Assembly: GCA_027533105.1 (NCBI GenBank) | Contig: JAPZTW010000002.1 | Location: forward strand, 248,001 to 312,000 | DNA from: Sphingomonadaceae bacterium | GTDB taxonomy: Bacteria; Pseudomonadota; Alphaproteobacteria; Sphingomonadales; Sphingomonadaceae | Reading direction: 5' to 3' | Length of the DNA: 64,000 nt | In this document: one piece after another, positions 1 through 7,340 of the stretch | How the letters are laid out: each line of letters begins with the position of its first letter | Numbering within the stretch: position 1 is the first letter of the stretch | Position numbers and translations under genes: made by a program | The notes under the pieces: model-generated | Seen by the model: only the letters and a program-made list of their open reading frames with translations | Database searches by the model: none | Told to the model about the DNA's origin: nothing

Positions 1-1
1 C

Positions 2-499
2 GAGGATGCGGCCATATCGTCCAGCGAGGCCCAGGCCGAGGCTTTCTGGGCGCTGCGCGATGCTGTCGCCCCGGCGGAACGCGCCAAGGGCCCGGCCATG
101 CAGCACGACGTTTCGGTTCCGGTGGCGGCCATGCCCGATTTCGTCGCCGCTGCCGTTCCCGCGATCGAGGCCGAGTTTCCCGGCACGCAGGCGCTCGGCT
201 TCGGCCATCTGGGCGATGGCAATATCCATTTCCATGTGCTGGCCCCGCAGGGCGCGGTGCGCGGCGAATGGGAAGCGAGCGTAGGCAAGGCGATCAGCGC
301 CCGCGTGCACGACATGGTGACCCAGTGGCACGGCTCGATCAGCGCCGAACACGGCATCGGCCAGATGAAGCGCGACGAGCTGGCCCGGCTGGGCGATCCG
401 GTTGCGCTGGGCCTGCTCGGCACCGTCAAGGCCGCGCTCGATCCGCAAGGGTTGATGAACCCCGGCAAGCTGCTTGCACGCGCGCCGCGCAACGCTTAA
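2..499 (+). CDS. FAD-linked oxidase, C-terminal part (partial at left edge)
   Basis: This is the C-terminal part of an FAD-binding 2-hydroxyacid oxidoreductase of the D-lactate/D-2-hydroxyglutarate dehydrogenase (GlcD-like) type. The frame is open from base 2 and ends at TAA 497-499, so the N-terminal FAD-binding half lies outside the window. Seen directly: GFGHLGDGNIHFHVL, the metal and substrate histidine motif of the FAD-oxidase C domain, then SISAEHGIGQMK with its Glu-His-Gly, and a closing LDPQGLMNPGKLL, the typical end of the family. The exact substrate cannot be told from this fragment. An internal ATG at 98 is not the real start, because family homology continues upstream of it. Confidence 0.85.
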   Translation, partial: EDAAISSSEAQAEAFWALRDAVAPAERAKGPAMQHDVSVPVAAMPDFVAAAVPAIEAEFPGTQALGFGHLGDGNIHFHVLAPQGAVRGEWEASVGKAISARVHDMVTQWHGSISAEHGIGQMKRDELARLGDPVALGLLGTVKAALDPQGLMNPGKLLARAPRNA

Positions 500-556
500 A
501 GGCGCGGCTTTCCGCCCGGATTCATTCCGCTTTCGGGCCAATTTCGGAGAGACTTC

Positions 557-1345
557 ATGGCCAGCGCGCCGAACGCCACCAACCTGCCGCTGTTCTACAA
601 GGACCTGATGCCGCTCAACAGCCGCGACCACGTCAATTACAAGTCGCGCTCGACCGATCAGGCCACCTGGCTGGTCGGGGCCCACGCGGTGCCGCTGACG
701 GCCGAGGAATTCATCCACGCCGGGCGCCATTACCCGATCGTCTTCGCCGCCGCCGACCAGCCGGTGCCGCTGGCGCTGATGGGCCTGAACGAAGGCGTGA
801 ACGTGTTCGTCGATGACGAAGGCAAGCTGCTCAACGCGGCCACCTACATCCCGGCCTATGCCCGCCGCTATCCGTTCATGCTGGCCAAGCTGCAGCCCGA
901 CACCGAAGAACTGTCGCTGTGCTTCGACCCGACCACCGACCTGGTGGGTGAAATGGACGAAGGCAACGCCCTGTTCGAGAACGACGAGCCCACCGAAATC
1001 ACCAAGGGCATGCTCGATTTCTGCCGCAACTTCGAAGAAGCCGGTATCCGCACCCAGCAGTTCGTCGATGAGCTGAACAAGCACGGCCTGCTGATGGACG
1101 GCGAAGTCTCGATCAACCAGCCCGGTTTCGACCAGCCCTTCGTCTATCGCGGCTTCAAGATGGTCGATGGCGAAAAGTTCCGCGAACTGCGCGGCGACGT
1201 GCTGCGTTCGATGAACCAGAGCGGCATGCTCGCGCTTATCTTCGCGCACCTGACCTCGCTTGACCTGATCAGCGATGTCTTTGCCCGTCAGGTCCAGTCC
1301 GGCAAGGGGCCGGTCAAGCTGGAAGACCTGCAGCCCGCCGGCTGA
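557..1345 (+). CDS. SapC family protein
   Basis: A 262-residue soluble protein that I recognise as SapC-like, a family frequent in sphingomonads and often found near TonB-dependent systems. It was named after the Campylobacter S-layer protein and its biochemical role is unsettled. Features supporting the family are the N-terminal LPLFYKDLMPLNSRDH segment, HYPIVFA followed by PVPLALMGL, and YIPAYARRYPFML in the first 110 residues. There is no signal peptide or membrane span. The ATG at 557 follows GGAGAG at a good distance. It is followed by a GC hairpin and then by a candidate sRNA. Confidence 0.8.
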   Translation: MASAPNATNLPLFYKDLMPLNSRDHVNYKSRSTDQATWLVGAHAVPLTAEEFIHAGRHYPIVFAAADQPVPLALMGLNEGVNVFVDDEGKLLNAATYIPAYARRYPFMLAKLQPDTEELSLCFDPTTDLVGEMDEGNALFENDEPTEITKGMLDFCRNFEEAGIRTQQFVDELNKHGLLMDGEVSINQPGFDQPFVYRGFKMVDGEKFRELRGDVLRSMNQSGMLALIFAHLTSLDLISDVFARQVQSGKGPVKLEDLQPAG

Positions 1346-1358
1346 GGCAGTGCCGCCG

Positions 1359-1380
1359 CCGGGGCTTGCCTAAGCCCCGG
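1359..1380 (+). terminator. Hairpin downstream of sapC-like gene
   Basis: A perfect 9-bp stem CCGGGGCTT / AAGCCCCGG with a GCCT loop lies 14 bp after the stop codon. There is no proper T-run after it, so it may be a weak terminator or an RNA-end stabiliser. Confidence 0.5.
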
Positions 1381-1400
1381 TAGCGTCCTATTTACCTGAA

Positions 1401-1503
1401 TGTCGTGTCGGACTGCCCTCATGGTCCGGCAAGGCGTGGTGCACTTCGTGCACCTCCTCCCTGAACCTTGGCCACCTCGTGCCTGTCACGAGGTGGCTTT
1501 TTT
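1401..1503 (+). ncRNA. Candidate small RNA with CCUCCUCCC anti-Shine-Dalgarno motif
   Basis: A short non-coding stretch between two convergent genes has the layout of a trans-acting sRNA. Hairpin 1 is CGGAC (1409-1413) with GTCCG (1424-1428). Hairpin 2 is GTGCAC (1439-1444) with GTGCAC (1448-1453). CCTCCTCCC follows at 1453-1461, and a strong intrinsic terminator closes it at 1471-1503. CCUCCUCCC is the signature of the alphaproteobacterial CcsR/'Cuckoo' and alpha-r14 sRNAs, where it can pair with ribosome-binding sites. Membership here is inferred, and in those RNAs the motif sits in hairpin loops rather than in a linker. The 5' end is a guess. Confidence 0.6.
1471..1503 (+). terminator. Rho-independent terminator of candidate sRNA
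   Basis: An 11-bp stem GCCACCTCGTG (1471-1481) / CACGAGGTGGC (1487-1497) is followed directly by TTTTTT (1498-1503). It reads rightward, away from the sapC-like gene and into the end of the convergent gene. Confidence 0.9.
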
Positions 1504-1529
1504 CTGGCCTGAAGCGCTGAAAAGACGGG

Positions 1530-2483
1530 CTATTCCGCAGCCTGGGCCCAGCTGGCCGCCCCGCCCTGCCCCGCTGCAGCCACCTCGCCGGCCAGCCGCC
1601 TGACCAGGCCGCTCAGCACCTCGGCAACCGCTTCGAAGCCTGGGCCCAGCTCGGCGAGTCGCGCATCGAGATAGCGCGAACGATCGACTTCCAGTTGCAG
1701 GGCATGAATGCCCTCCGCGGGCGCCGCATGGCGATCCAGCACATAGCCCCCGGCATAGGGCCGGTTGTGTGCCGCCACCCGGCGCAGCGCGGTGAAATAG
1801 CCAAAGCAGCTGGCTACCAAGGCACCATGGCACGATGCCCCGAACCGGTCGCCCAGCACGAATTCGGGCGGCGGCAGGCCGTCCTGGTGGCCCAGCGGCG
1901 GCATCGAATGCAGGTCGATCAGCAAGGCTGCGCCCCAGCGGCGGCGCAGGCTGCCCAGCGTTTCGGCAATGCAGGCATGATAGGGCGCATGGATCGAATC
2001 GATCCGGGCGGCCAGCTCCGCTTCGTCCAGCCGCCGCTTCCACAACTCGCCCAGCCCCGGCAGTCGGCGCGGGATCAGGCCCAGCCCGCTGCGTACCCGC
2101 AGGCCTGGCGCATGGCTGTCCATCCCGTCTGGCCGGCCGCGCGCCAGCATGTCCCAATCGACCTCTTCCGGCGCCCGGTTGAGGTCGATCATAGCCCGCG
2201 GGGCATGGGCGATCAGCAGACCCGCTCCGGTCGCCTCGGCCACGCGTTCGGCCAGGCGGTCGACCAGCCGGTCCTCCAGCCGCAGGGCGGCATGGCCCGG
2301 ATTGCGCATCCGTTCGATCAGGCTGCCCGGATAGGCCCGCCCGGCATGCGGCACCGCGATCAGCACCGGCACCCGCGATGGTTCGGGCAAGCGCAGGGTA
2401 AAGGCCGGACGCCCGTCTCCACCCGGGATCGTGCCGCCGTGGCGCAGCGGCGAATCGCCTGAAGGGAGCGCAGGACCATCCAT
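1530..2483 (-). CDS. N-formylglutamate amidohydrolase family protein (paralogue 1)
   Basis: A 317-residue hydrolase of the N-formylglutamate amidohydrolase/DUF-type metallohydrolase fold. Members release formate from N-formyl-glutamate in histidine degradation, but many paralogues act on unknown N-formyl or N-acyl amino acids. Seen: PVLIAVPHAGRAYP near residue 40, a conserved His-containing motif; DLNR around residue 110; LLIDLHSMPP near residue 200, the metal-binding Asp-Leu-His; and LQLEVDRSRYLD late in the protein. No hut genes are adjacent, so histidine catabolism is not shown. A second, shorter member of the family lies at 38972-39700. Confidence 0.8.
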   Translation of the reverse strand: MDGPALPSGDSPLRHGGTIPGGDGRPAFTLRLPEPSRVPVLIAVPHAGRAYPGSLIERMRNPGHAALRLEDRLVDRLAERVAEATGAGLLIAHAPRAMIDLNRAPEEVDWDMLARGRPDGMDSHAPGLRVRSGLGLIPRRLPGLGELWKRRLDEAELAARIDSIHAPYHACIAETLGSLRRRWGAALLIDLHSMPPLGHQDGLPPPEFVLGDRFGASCHGALVASCFGYFTALRRVAAHNRPYAGGYVLDRHAAPAEGIHALQLEVDRSRYLDARLAELGPGFEAVAEVLSGLVRRLAGEVAAAGQGGAASWAQAAE

Positions 2484-2609
2484 GGCTCAAGGCTGGCCTG
2501 CCGGTGCGGCTGTGTCAAAGCCGGTCACTCCCGAAATCGGGCAAGAATGTTAACCGGTTCGGCGCTATGGATGGCTTCGCGCCAGAACAACAGCCAGCCG
2601 GGACCGCCA

Positions 2610-2984
2610 ATGATCCGCATCCTCCTTGCCGAAGACGAAGACGCCATGCGCACCTATCTGGCGCGCGCTTTGGAGAATGCGGGATACGAGGTGGTGGCTG
2701 TCGATCGCGGCACGGCGGCCCTGCCCTGGCTGGAATCCGAGCATTTCGACCTGCTGCTGTCCGACATCGTCATGCCGGAGATGGACGGGATCGAACTGGC
2801 CCAGCGCTGTGCCGAGATCAGCCCGGCGACCAAGGTGATGTTCATCACCGGCTTTGCCGCGGTGACCCTGAAGGCCAGCCGCGAGGCCCCGCAGGCCAAG
2901 ATGCTGTCCAAACCGTTCCACCTGCGCGACCTGGTGCTGGAAGTGGAACGCATCTTCGAAAATCAGGCGCAGGCGCTCAACTAA
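2610..2984 (+). CDS. cpdR: CpdR-like single-domain response regulator
   Basis: A 124-residue stand-alone receiver domain. In Caulobacter, unphosphorylated CpdR primes the ClpXP protease for cell-cycle substrates such as CtrA regulators and PdeA, and it receives phosphate from CckA through ChpT. The acidic cluster AEDED (residues 7-11), phospho-acceptor Asp52 in LLLSDIVMPEMDG, the MFITGFAAV switch segment and the KPFHLRDLV end match CpdR closely. I chose the ATG at 2610 because the receiver starts there at once; an upstream in-frame ATG at 2547 would add 21 unrelated residues. The kinase CckA is encoded in the same window at 16244-18661. Confidence 0.88.
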   Translation: MIRILLAEDEDAMRTYLARALENAGYEVVAVDRGTAALPWLESEHFDLLLSDIVMPEMDGIELAQRCAEISPATKVMFITGFAAVTLKASREAPQAKMLSKPFHLRDLVLEVERIFENQAQALN

Positions 2985-3066
2985 GACGCTTGCATCGGGT
3001 GGGGAGGCTCGCTAATGGCGCATCCCTGCCCGGGGCGACGGCCCCGGGTGGAACCTGAATGGTGCC

Positions 3067-3141
3067 GGGCGTATAGCTCAGTGGTAGAGCACTATGTTGA
3101 CATCGTAGGGGTCGCAAGTTCAATCCTTGCTACGCCCACCA
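3067..3141 (+). tRNA. tRNA-Val (anticodon GAC)
   Basis: The 75-nt cloverleaf is complete. The acceptor arm is GGGCGTA (3067-3073) with TACGCCC (3131-3137), the D arm is GCTC/GAGC, and the anticodon stem CTATG/CGTAG carries loop TTGACAT with GAC in the anticodon position. The T arm is GCAAG/CTTGC with loop TTCAATC. Discriminator A and an encoded CCA end at 3141. A strong terminator follows 10 bp later. Confidence 0.97.
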
Positions 3142-3151
3142 TTCGGAACAC

Positions 3152-3180
3152 AAAAGGGCGGCCACCTGGCCGCCCTTTTT
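3152..3180 (+). terminator. Rho-independent terminator of tRNA-Val
   Basis: AAAAGGGCGGCC (3152-3163) pairs with GGCCGCCC (3168-3175) and continues into TTTTT. The A-run and T-run make it potentially bidirectional. Confidence 0.9.
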
Positions 3181-3190
3181 GCTTTGTCCT

Positions 3191-3285
3191 CCCCTCCCGT
3201 TCACGGGAGGGGGTCGGGGGAGGGTTTGTTGAACGGGGCAGCCTGACAGACCCTCCCCTGGCCCCTCCCGCAGGCGGGAGGGGGA
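3191..3285. repeat. Short inverted-repeat (MITE-like) element
   Basis: Two inverted copies of a palindromic unit face each other. The left arm is CCCTCCCG-TTCA-CGGGAGGGGG then TCGGGGGAGGG and TTTGTT. The right arm is the reverse complement of CCCTCCCG-CCTG-CGGGAGGGG then CCAGGGGAGGG and TCTGTC. About 20 bp separate them. The same design occurs at 23318-23412, and a related one flanks the DUF559 nuclease genes. It fills the gap between the tRNA terminator and the end of the enoyl-CoA hydratase gene, so it is extragenic. Confidence 0.8.
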
Positions 3286-3321
3286 ACTGGAGAGCGGCTC
3301 GCTGCGCTTGCCGCGCTTTGC

Positions 3322-4089
3322 TTACTTGCCCTGCCAGTTCGGCTTGCGCTTCTCCGCAAAGGCGGCCGCGCCTTCGCGGGCGTCCTGGCTGGCGAAGACC
3401 GGCATCACGATCGCGCCCTGCTTCTGCCACATCTCGGCCTCGGTCCATTCGTGCGACTGGCGAATCACTGCCTTCGAGGCGATCAGCGCCAGCGGGCCGT
3501 TCTCGGCCACGCGCGCCGCCAGTTCGAGCGCGGCGGGCAGCGAGGGACCTTCGACCACGCGGTTGACGAAACCGAGCTCATAGGCCCGCGCTGCGTCGAT
3601 GAAATCGCCGGTCAGCGCCAGTTCCATGGCGATGCGCGGCGGGATCTGGCGCGGCAGCTTGATCAGGCCGCCAGCCGCAGCGGCAAGGCCGCGCTTGGCT
3701 TCGGGAATGCCGAACTTCGAACCGGCACTGGCAACGATCAGGTCGCACGACAGCGCCAGTTCCATCCCGCCGGCCAGGGCAAAGCCGTCAATCGCGGCGA
3801 TCACCGGCTTCTTGGGGGTCCACTCGGTCAGGCCGCCAAAGCCGCGCCCTTCGATGCTGGGACGCTCACCGCGCAGGAAGCCCTTGAGGTCCATGCCCGA
3901 GCAGAAGGTGCCGCCCGCCCCGGTCAGCACGGCGCAGCGCAGGTCATCCTCGGCTTCCAGCCGGTCCATCGCCGCACTGATGCCTTCGGCCTGGGCCTTG
4001 TTCATCGCGTTCTTGGCTTCGGGCCGGTTCATGGTGACGACCAGCACGCCATCGCGCACTTCGGTAAGAACTTCTGGGGCTTCACTCAT
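3322..4089 (-). CDS. Enoyl-CoA hydratase/isomerase (crotonase) family protein
   Basis: A 255-residue crotonase-fold enzyme, probably hydrating 2-enoyl-CoA esters in beta-oxidation or related acid degradation. The oxyanion-hole segments are GAGGTFCSGMDLKGF and ALAGGMELALSCDLIVA. Both glutamates expected of hydratases are present, one in GGMELAL and one in GIPEAKRGL. The protein starts at the ATG at 4089 (MSEAPEV), preceded by AGGA; a longer frame to 4167 adds residues unlike the family. It stands alone, divergent from icd, with no other fatty-acid genes beside it, so the substrate is open. Confidence 0.88.
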   Translation of the reverse strand: MSEAPEVLTEVRDGVLVVTMNRPEAKNAMNKAQAEGISAAMDRLEAEDDLRCAVLTGAGGTFCSGMDLKGFLRGERPSIEGRGFGGLTEWTPKKPVIAAIDGFALAGGMELALSCDLIVASAGSKFGIPEAKRGLAAAAGGLIKLPRQIPPRIAMELALTGDFIDAARAYELGFVNRVVEGPSLPAALELAARVAENGPLALIASKAVIRQSHEWTEAEMWQKQGAIVMPVFASQDAREGAAAFAEKRKPNWQGK

Positions 4090-4236
4090 GATCGGGGGTC
4101 CTCTCGTCAGGGTCTTTAACCGGACGATTAAAGCGCCTGGGACGCAAGGTCCAGCCCTTACTTGCACCGCGCCGCGCCTCTGCTAAGGGGACGCCACATT
4201 TCCGCTATTCACTCCCCAGCGAAAGACACGAACGCG

Positions 4237-5460
4237 ATGGCCAAGATCAAGGTGAAGAACCCCGTCGTCGAAATGGACGGCGATGAGATGACCCGCATCA
4301 TCTGGCAGTGGATCCGCGAACGGCTGATCCTGCCTTACCTCGACATCGACCTGAAGTACTACGACCTGTCGGTCGAGAAGCGCGACGAAACCAACGACCA
4401 GATCACCGTCGATGCCGCCAACGCCACCAAGCAGTATGGCGTGGCCGTGAAGTGCGCGACGATCACCCCGGACGAAGCCCGCGTCGAGGAATTCAAGCTC
4501 AAGAAGATGTGGAAGTCGCCCAACGGCACGATCCGCAACATCCTGGGTGGCGTGGTGTTCCGCGAGCCGATCGTGATCCAGAACGTGCCCCGCCTGATCC
4601 CGGGCTGGACCGACCCGATCGTCGTTGGCCGTCACGCCTTTGGCGACCAGTACCGCGCCACCGACACCCTGATCCCCGGCCCCGGCACCCTGCGCCTGGT
4701 CTTCGACGGCGAGGATGGCCAGACGATCGACCTCGAAGTGTTCAAGTTCCCCAGCTCGGGCGTCGCCATGGCGATGTACAACCTGGACGATTCGATCCGC
4801 GACTTCGCCCGCGCCAGCCTGAACTATGGCCTGTCGCTGGGCTGGCCGGTGTACCTCTCCACCAAGAACACGATCCTCAAGGCCTATGACGGCCGCTTCA
4901 AGGACCTGTTCCAGGAAGTCTACGAGAACGAAGGCTTCAAGGAGAAGTTCGCCGAAGCCGGGATCGTCTACGAACACCGCCTGATCGACGACATGGTCGC
5001 CTCGGCGCTCAAGTGGTCGGGCAAGTTCGTCTGGGCCTGCAAGAACTACGACGGCGACGTGCAGTCCGACCAGGTCGCCCAGGGCTTTGGCTCGCTTGGC
5101 CTGATGACTTCGGTGCTGATGACCCCGGATGGTTCCTGCGTCGAAGCCGAAGCCGCTCACGGCACCGTCACCCGCCACTATCGCCAGCACCAGCAGGGCA
5201 AGGCGACCAGCACCAACCCGATCGCCAGCATCTTCGCCTGGACCCGGGGCCTGATGCACCGCGGCAAGTTTGACGACACCCCCGATGTGGTGAAGTTCGC
5301 CGAAACGCTGGAACGGGTCTGCATCGAGACCGTCGAAAGCGGCAAGATGACCAAGGACCTCGCGATCCTGATCGGCCCGGACCAGCCCTGGCTGACCACC
5401 GAAGGCTTCTTCGAAGCGATCGTCGAGAACCTTGAGACCGAGATGAAGGCCTGGGCCTGA
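4237..5460 (+). CDS. icd: NADP-dependent isocitrate dehydrogenase
   Basis: A 407-residue enzyme of the TCA cycle converting isocitrate to 2-oxoglutarate with NADP. It is the eukaryote-like homodimeric type common in alphaproteobacteria. It starts [21 protein letters not shown], typical of this subfamily. Substrate-binding [19 protein letters not shown] is near residues 92-112, and the metal-binding aspartates fall in LIDDMVA and [33 protein letters not shown] is the NADP-binding segment. The ATG at 4237 fits the family; the longer frame from 4162 does not. A strong terminator follows. Confidence 0.97.
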   Translation: MAKIKVKNPVVEMDGDEMTRIIWQWIRERLILPYLDIDLKYYDLSVEKRDETNDQITVDAANATKQYGVAVKCATITPDEARVEEFKLKKMWKSPNGTIRNILGGVVFREPIVIQNVPRLIPGWTDPIVVGRHAFGDQYRATDTLIPGPGTLRLVFDGEDGQTIDLEVFKFPSSGVAMAMYNLDDSIRDFARASLNYGLSLGWPVYLSTKNTILKAYDGRFKDLFQEVYENEGFKEKFAEAGIVYEHRLIDDMVASALKWSGKFVWACKNYDGDVQSDQVAQGFGSLGLMTSVLMTPDGSCVEAEAAHGTVTRHYRQHQQGKATSTNPIASIFAWTRGLMHRGKFDDTPDVVKFAETLERVCIETVESGKMTKDLAILIGPDQPWLTTEGFFEAIVENLETEMKAWA

Positions 5461-5482
5461 CGCCTCAGCGCCAACCGGCTTG

Positions 5483-5521
5483 AGAAAGCCCCCTGCCCGC
5501 AAGGTCAGGGGGCTTTCTTTT
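5483..5521 (+). terminator. Rho-independent terminator of icd
   Basis: AAAGCCCCCTG and CAGGGGGCTTT form an 11-bp stem around a 10-nt loop, followed by CTTTT. It lies 23 bp after the icd stop. Confidence 0.92.
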
Positions 5522-5549
5522 GGTCCGCGCCTCCCGCTAAGGGTAGGCC

Positions 5550-7328
5550 ATGGCCGGACCGACCGAACTCACCTCGCCCGCAGTTGCCGATGCCCTGGTG
5601 ATCCTGGGCGCGGCCGGGCTGGTGATCCCGGTCTTTGCCCGCTTCCGGATCACCCCGATCATCGGCTTCATCCTGGTCGGCCTGCTGATCGGCCCGTTCG
5701 GGCTGGGACGGCTGGCGCAATTCGTGCCCTGGCTGGATGCCTTCACGATCTCCGATCCCGCCGTGCTGGCGCCCTTTGCGGAAATGGGGATCATCCTGCT
5801 GCTGTTCTCGATCGGGCTGGAACTGTCGTTCGGGCGGCTCTGGGCAATGCGGCGACAGGTATTCGGGCTGGGCGCGCTGGAACTGGGGATCAGCGCGCTG
5901 CTGGTGGCGGGCGTGCTGGTGCTGCTGGGCAATTCGGGGCCGACCGCGCTGGCGCTGGGCCTGGCGCTGGCGCTGTCCTCGACCGCGCTGGTGCTGCGCA
6001 TCACCGATACCCGCACGCCGGTGGGCAAGGCCGCGCTGGCCATGCTGCTGTTCGAGGATATCGCCCTCATCCCGATCATCTTCCTGCTGGGCGCGCTGGG
6101 CCGGGGCGGCGCGGCGCAGGGCGGTGCGGAACTGGTCACCACGCTGTGGCAGGGGGCGCTGGTGGTGGCCGCGCTGCTGGTGCTGGGCAAGCTGCTGCTG
6201 CCGCGCCTGTTCGCCCAGGCGGCCCGCACCAAGAGCCCCGAACTGTTCCTTTCCGCCACCCTGCTGGTGGTGATCGGCGCGGCGCTGGCGACAGCGGCGG
6301 TGGGCCTGTCGCCCATCGTCGGCGCGCTGATCGCCGGGCTGCTGATCGCCGAGACCGATTACCATGCCGAGGTCGAGCGGATCACCGAACCGTTCAAGGG
6401 CCTTGCCCTGGGGGTGTTCCTGATCACCATCGGGATGAACCTCGACCTGGCGATGATCGCCGACCAGCTGGGCGCCATCGTGATCGCCGTGGTCAGCGTG
6501 CTGGTGATCAAGGCGGCTGTCACCGCCGCGCTGCTGCGCGCCATGGGCGCCCGTCCCGGCACGGCGACCGAAACCGGCATCCTGATGGCCAGCCCTTCGG
6601 AAACGACCCTGATCGTGCTGGCAACCGCCAGCGCGGTGCAGCTGATCAACCCGCAGGCGGCGCAGTTCTGGCAATCGGTCACCGCTATCGGCCTGACCAT
6701 CACCCCGGGCCTTGCGTGGCTGGGCAAGCGGCTGGGGCGGCGGGTCGATGCCCAGCGCCCGCAGGTCGATCCCGCCGCCGCAGAGGGGCCGCGCGCCATC
6801 GTCGTCGGGATGGGCCGGGTGGGGCGGCTGGTGGCCGACATGCTGGCCCGCCACGACAAGCCCTTCGTCGCGATCGACGGCAATCCCGATATCGTCAGCC
6901 AGGCCGCCGCCGATGGCTATCCGGTGCTGTTTGGCGATGCGGCATGGGAACAGACCTTGCACCGGCTGGGCATCGAGCAGGCCACCGCGATCATCCTGAC
7001 CATGGACGAACCGGTGGCCGTGCAACGGCTGGTGCGCAAGCTGCGGGCGCTGCATCCCCAGCTGACGATCATCGCCCGCGCCCGCGATGTCGGCCATGCC
7101 GCGCAGCTCTATCGCGCGGGGGCCAGCCATGCCGTGCCGGAAACGCTGGAAGCCTCGCTCCAGCTATCCGAAGCCGTGCTGGTGGACCTGGGCGTACCGA
7201 TGGGCCCGGTGATCGCCAGCATCCACGAAAAGCGCGACGAGTTCCGTCAGCAGATCATGGAGGAAGGCGAACTGGACGAAAAGCCAAGCCTGAAGAGCGT
7301 AACTCTGCGCGAGCGGACTGCCAACTAG
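5550..7328 (+). CDS. CPA2-family cation:proton antiporter with TrkA-N domain (KefB/YbaL-like)
   Basis: A 592-residue inner-membrane protein. Residues about 10-395 form a dozen hydrophobic helices of the Na+/H+-exchanger fold, including GIILLLFSIGLELS and LSSTALVLRI, hallmarks of the KefB/RosB/YbaL group. Then comes a cytoplasmic Rossmann domain (about 410-530) beginning AIVVGMGRVGRLVADML, a TrkA-N/RCK nucleotide-binding unit that gates such transporters. It likely exports K+ or Na+ in exchange for protons. No glutathione-dependent partner (KefF/KefG) is adjacent. It is separated from icd by a terminator and is convergent with alaS 12 bp away. Confidence 0.88.
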   Translation: MAGPTELTSPAVADALVILGAAGLVIPVFARFRITPIIGFILVGLLIGPFGLGRLAQFVPWLDAFTISDPAVLAPFAEMGIILLLFSIGLELSFGRLWAMRRQVFGLGALELGISALLVAGVLVLLGNSGPTALALGLALALSSTALVLRITDTRTPVGKAALAMLLFEDIALIPIIFLLGALGRGGAAQGGAELVTTLWQGALVVAALLVLGKLLLPRLFAQAARTKSPELFLSATLLVVIGAALATAAVGLSPIVGALIAGLLIAETDYHAEVERITEPFKGLALGVFLITIGMNLDLAMIADQLGAIVIAVVSVLVIKAAVTAALLRAMGARPGTATETGILMASPSETTLIVLATASAVQLINPQAAQFWQSVTAIGLTITPGLAWLGKRLGRRVDAQRPQVDPAAAEGPRAIVVGMGRVGRLVADMLARHDKPFVAIDGNPDIVSQAAADGYPVLFGDAAWEQTLHRLGIEQATAIILTMDEPVAVQRLVRKLRALHPQLTIIARARDVGHAAQLYRAGASHAVPETLEASLQLSEAVLVDLGVPMGPVIASIHEKRDEFRQQIMEEGELDEKPSLKSVTLRERTAN

Positions 7329-7340
7329 GGCATCCTGGCG

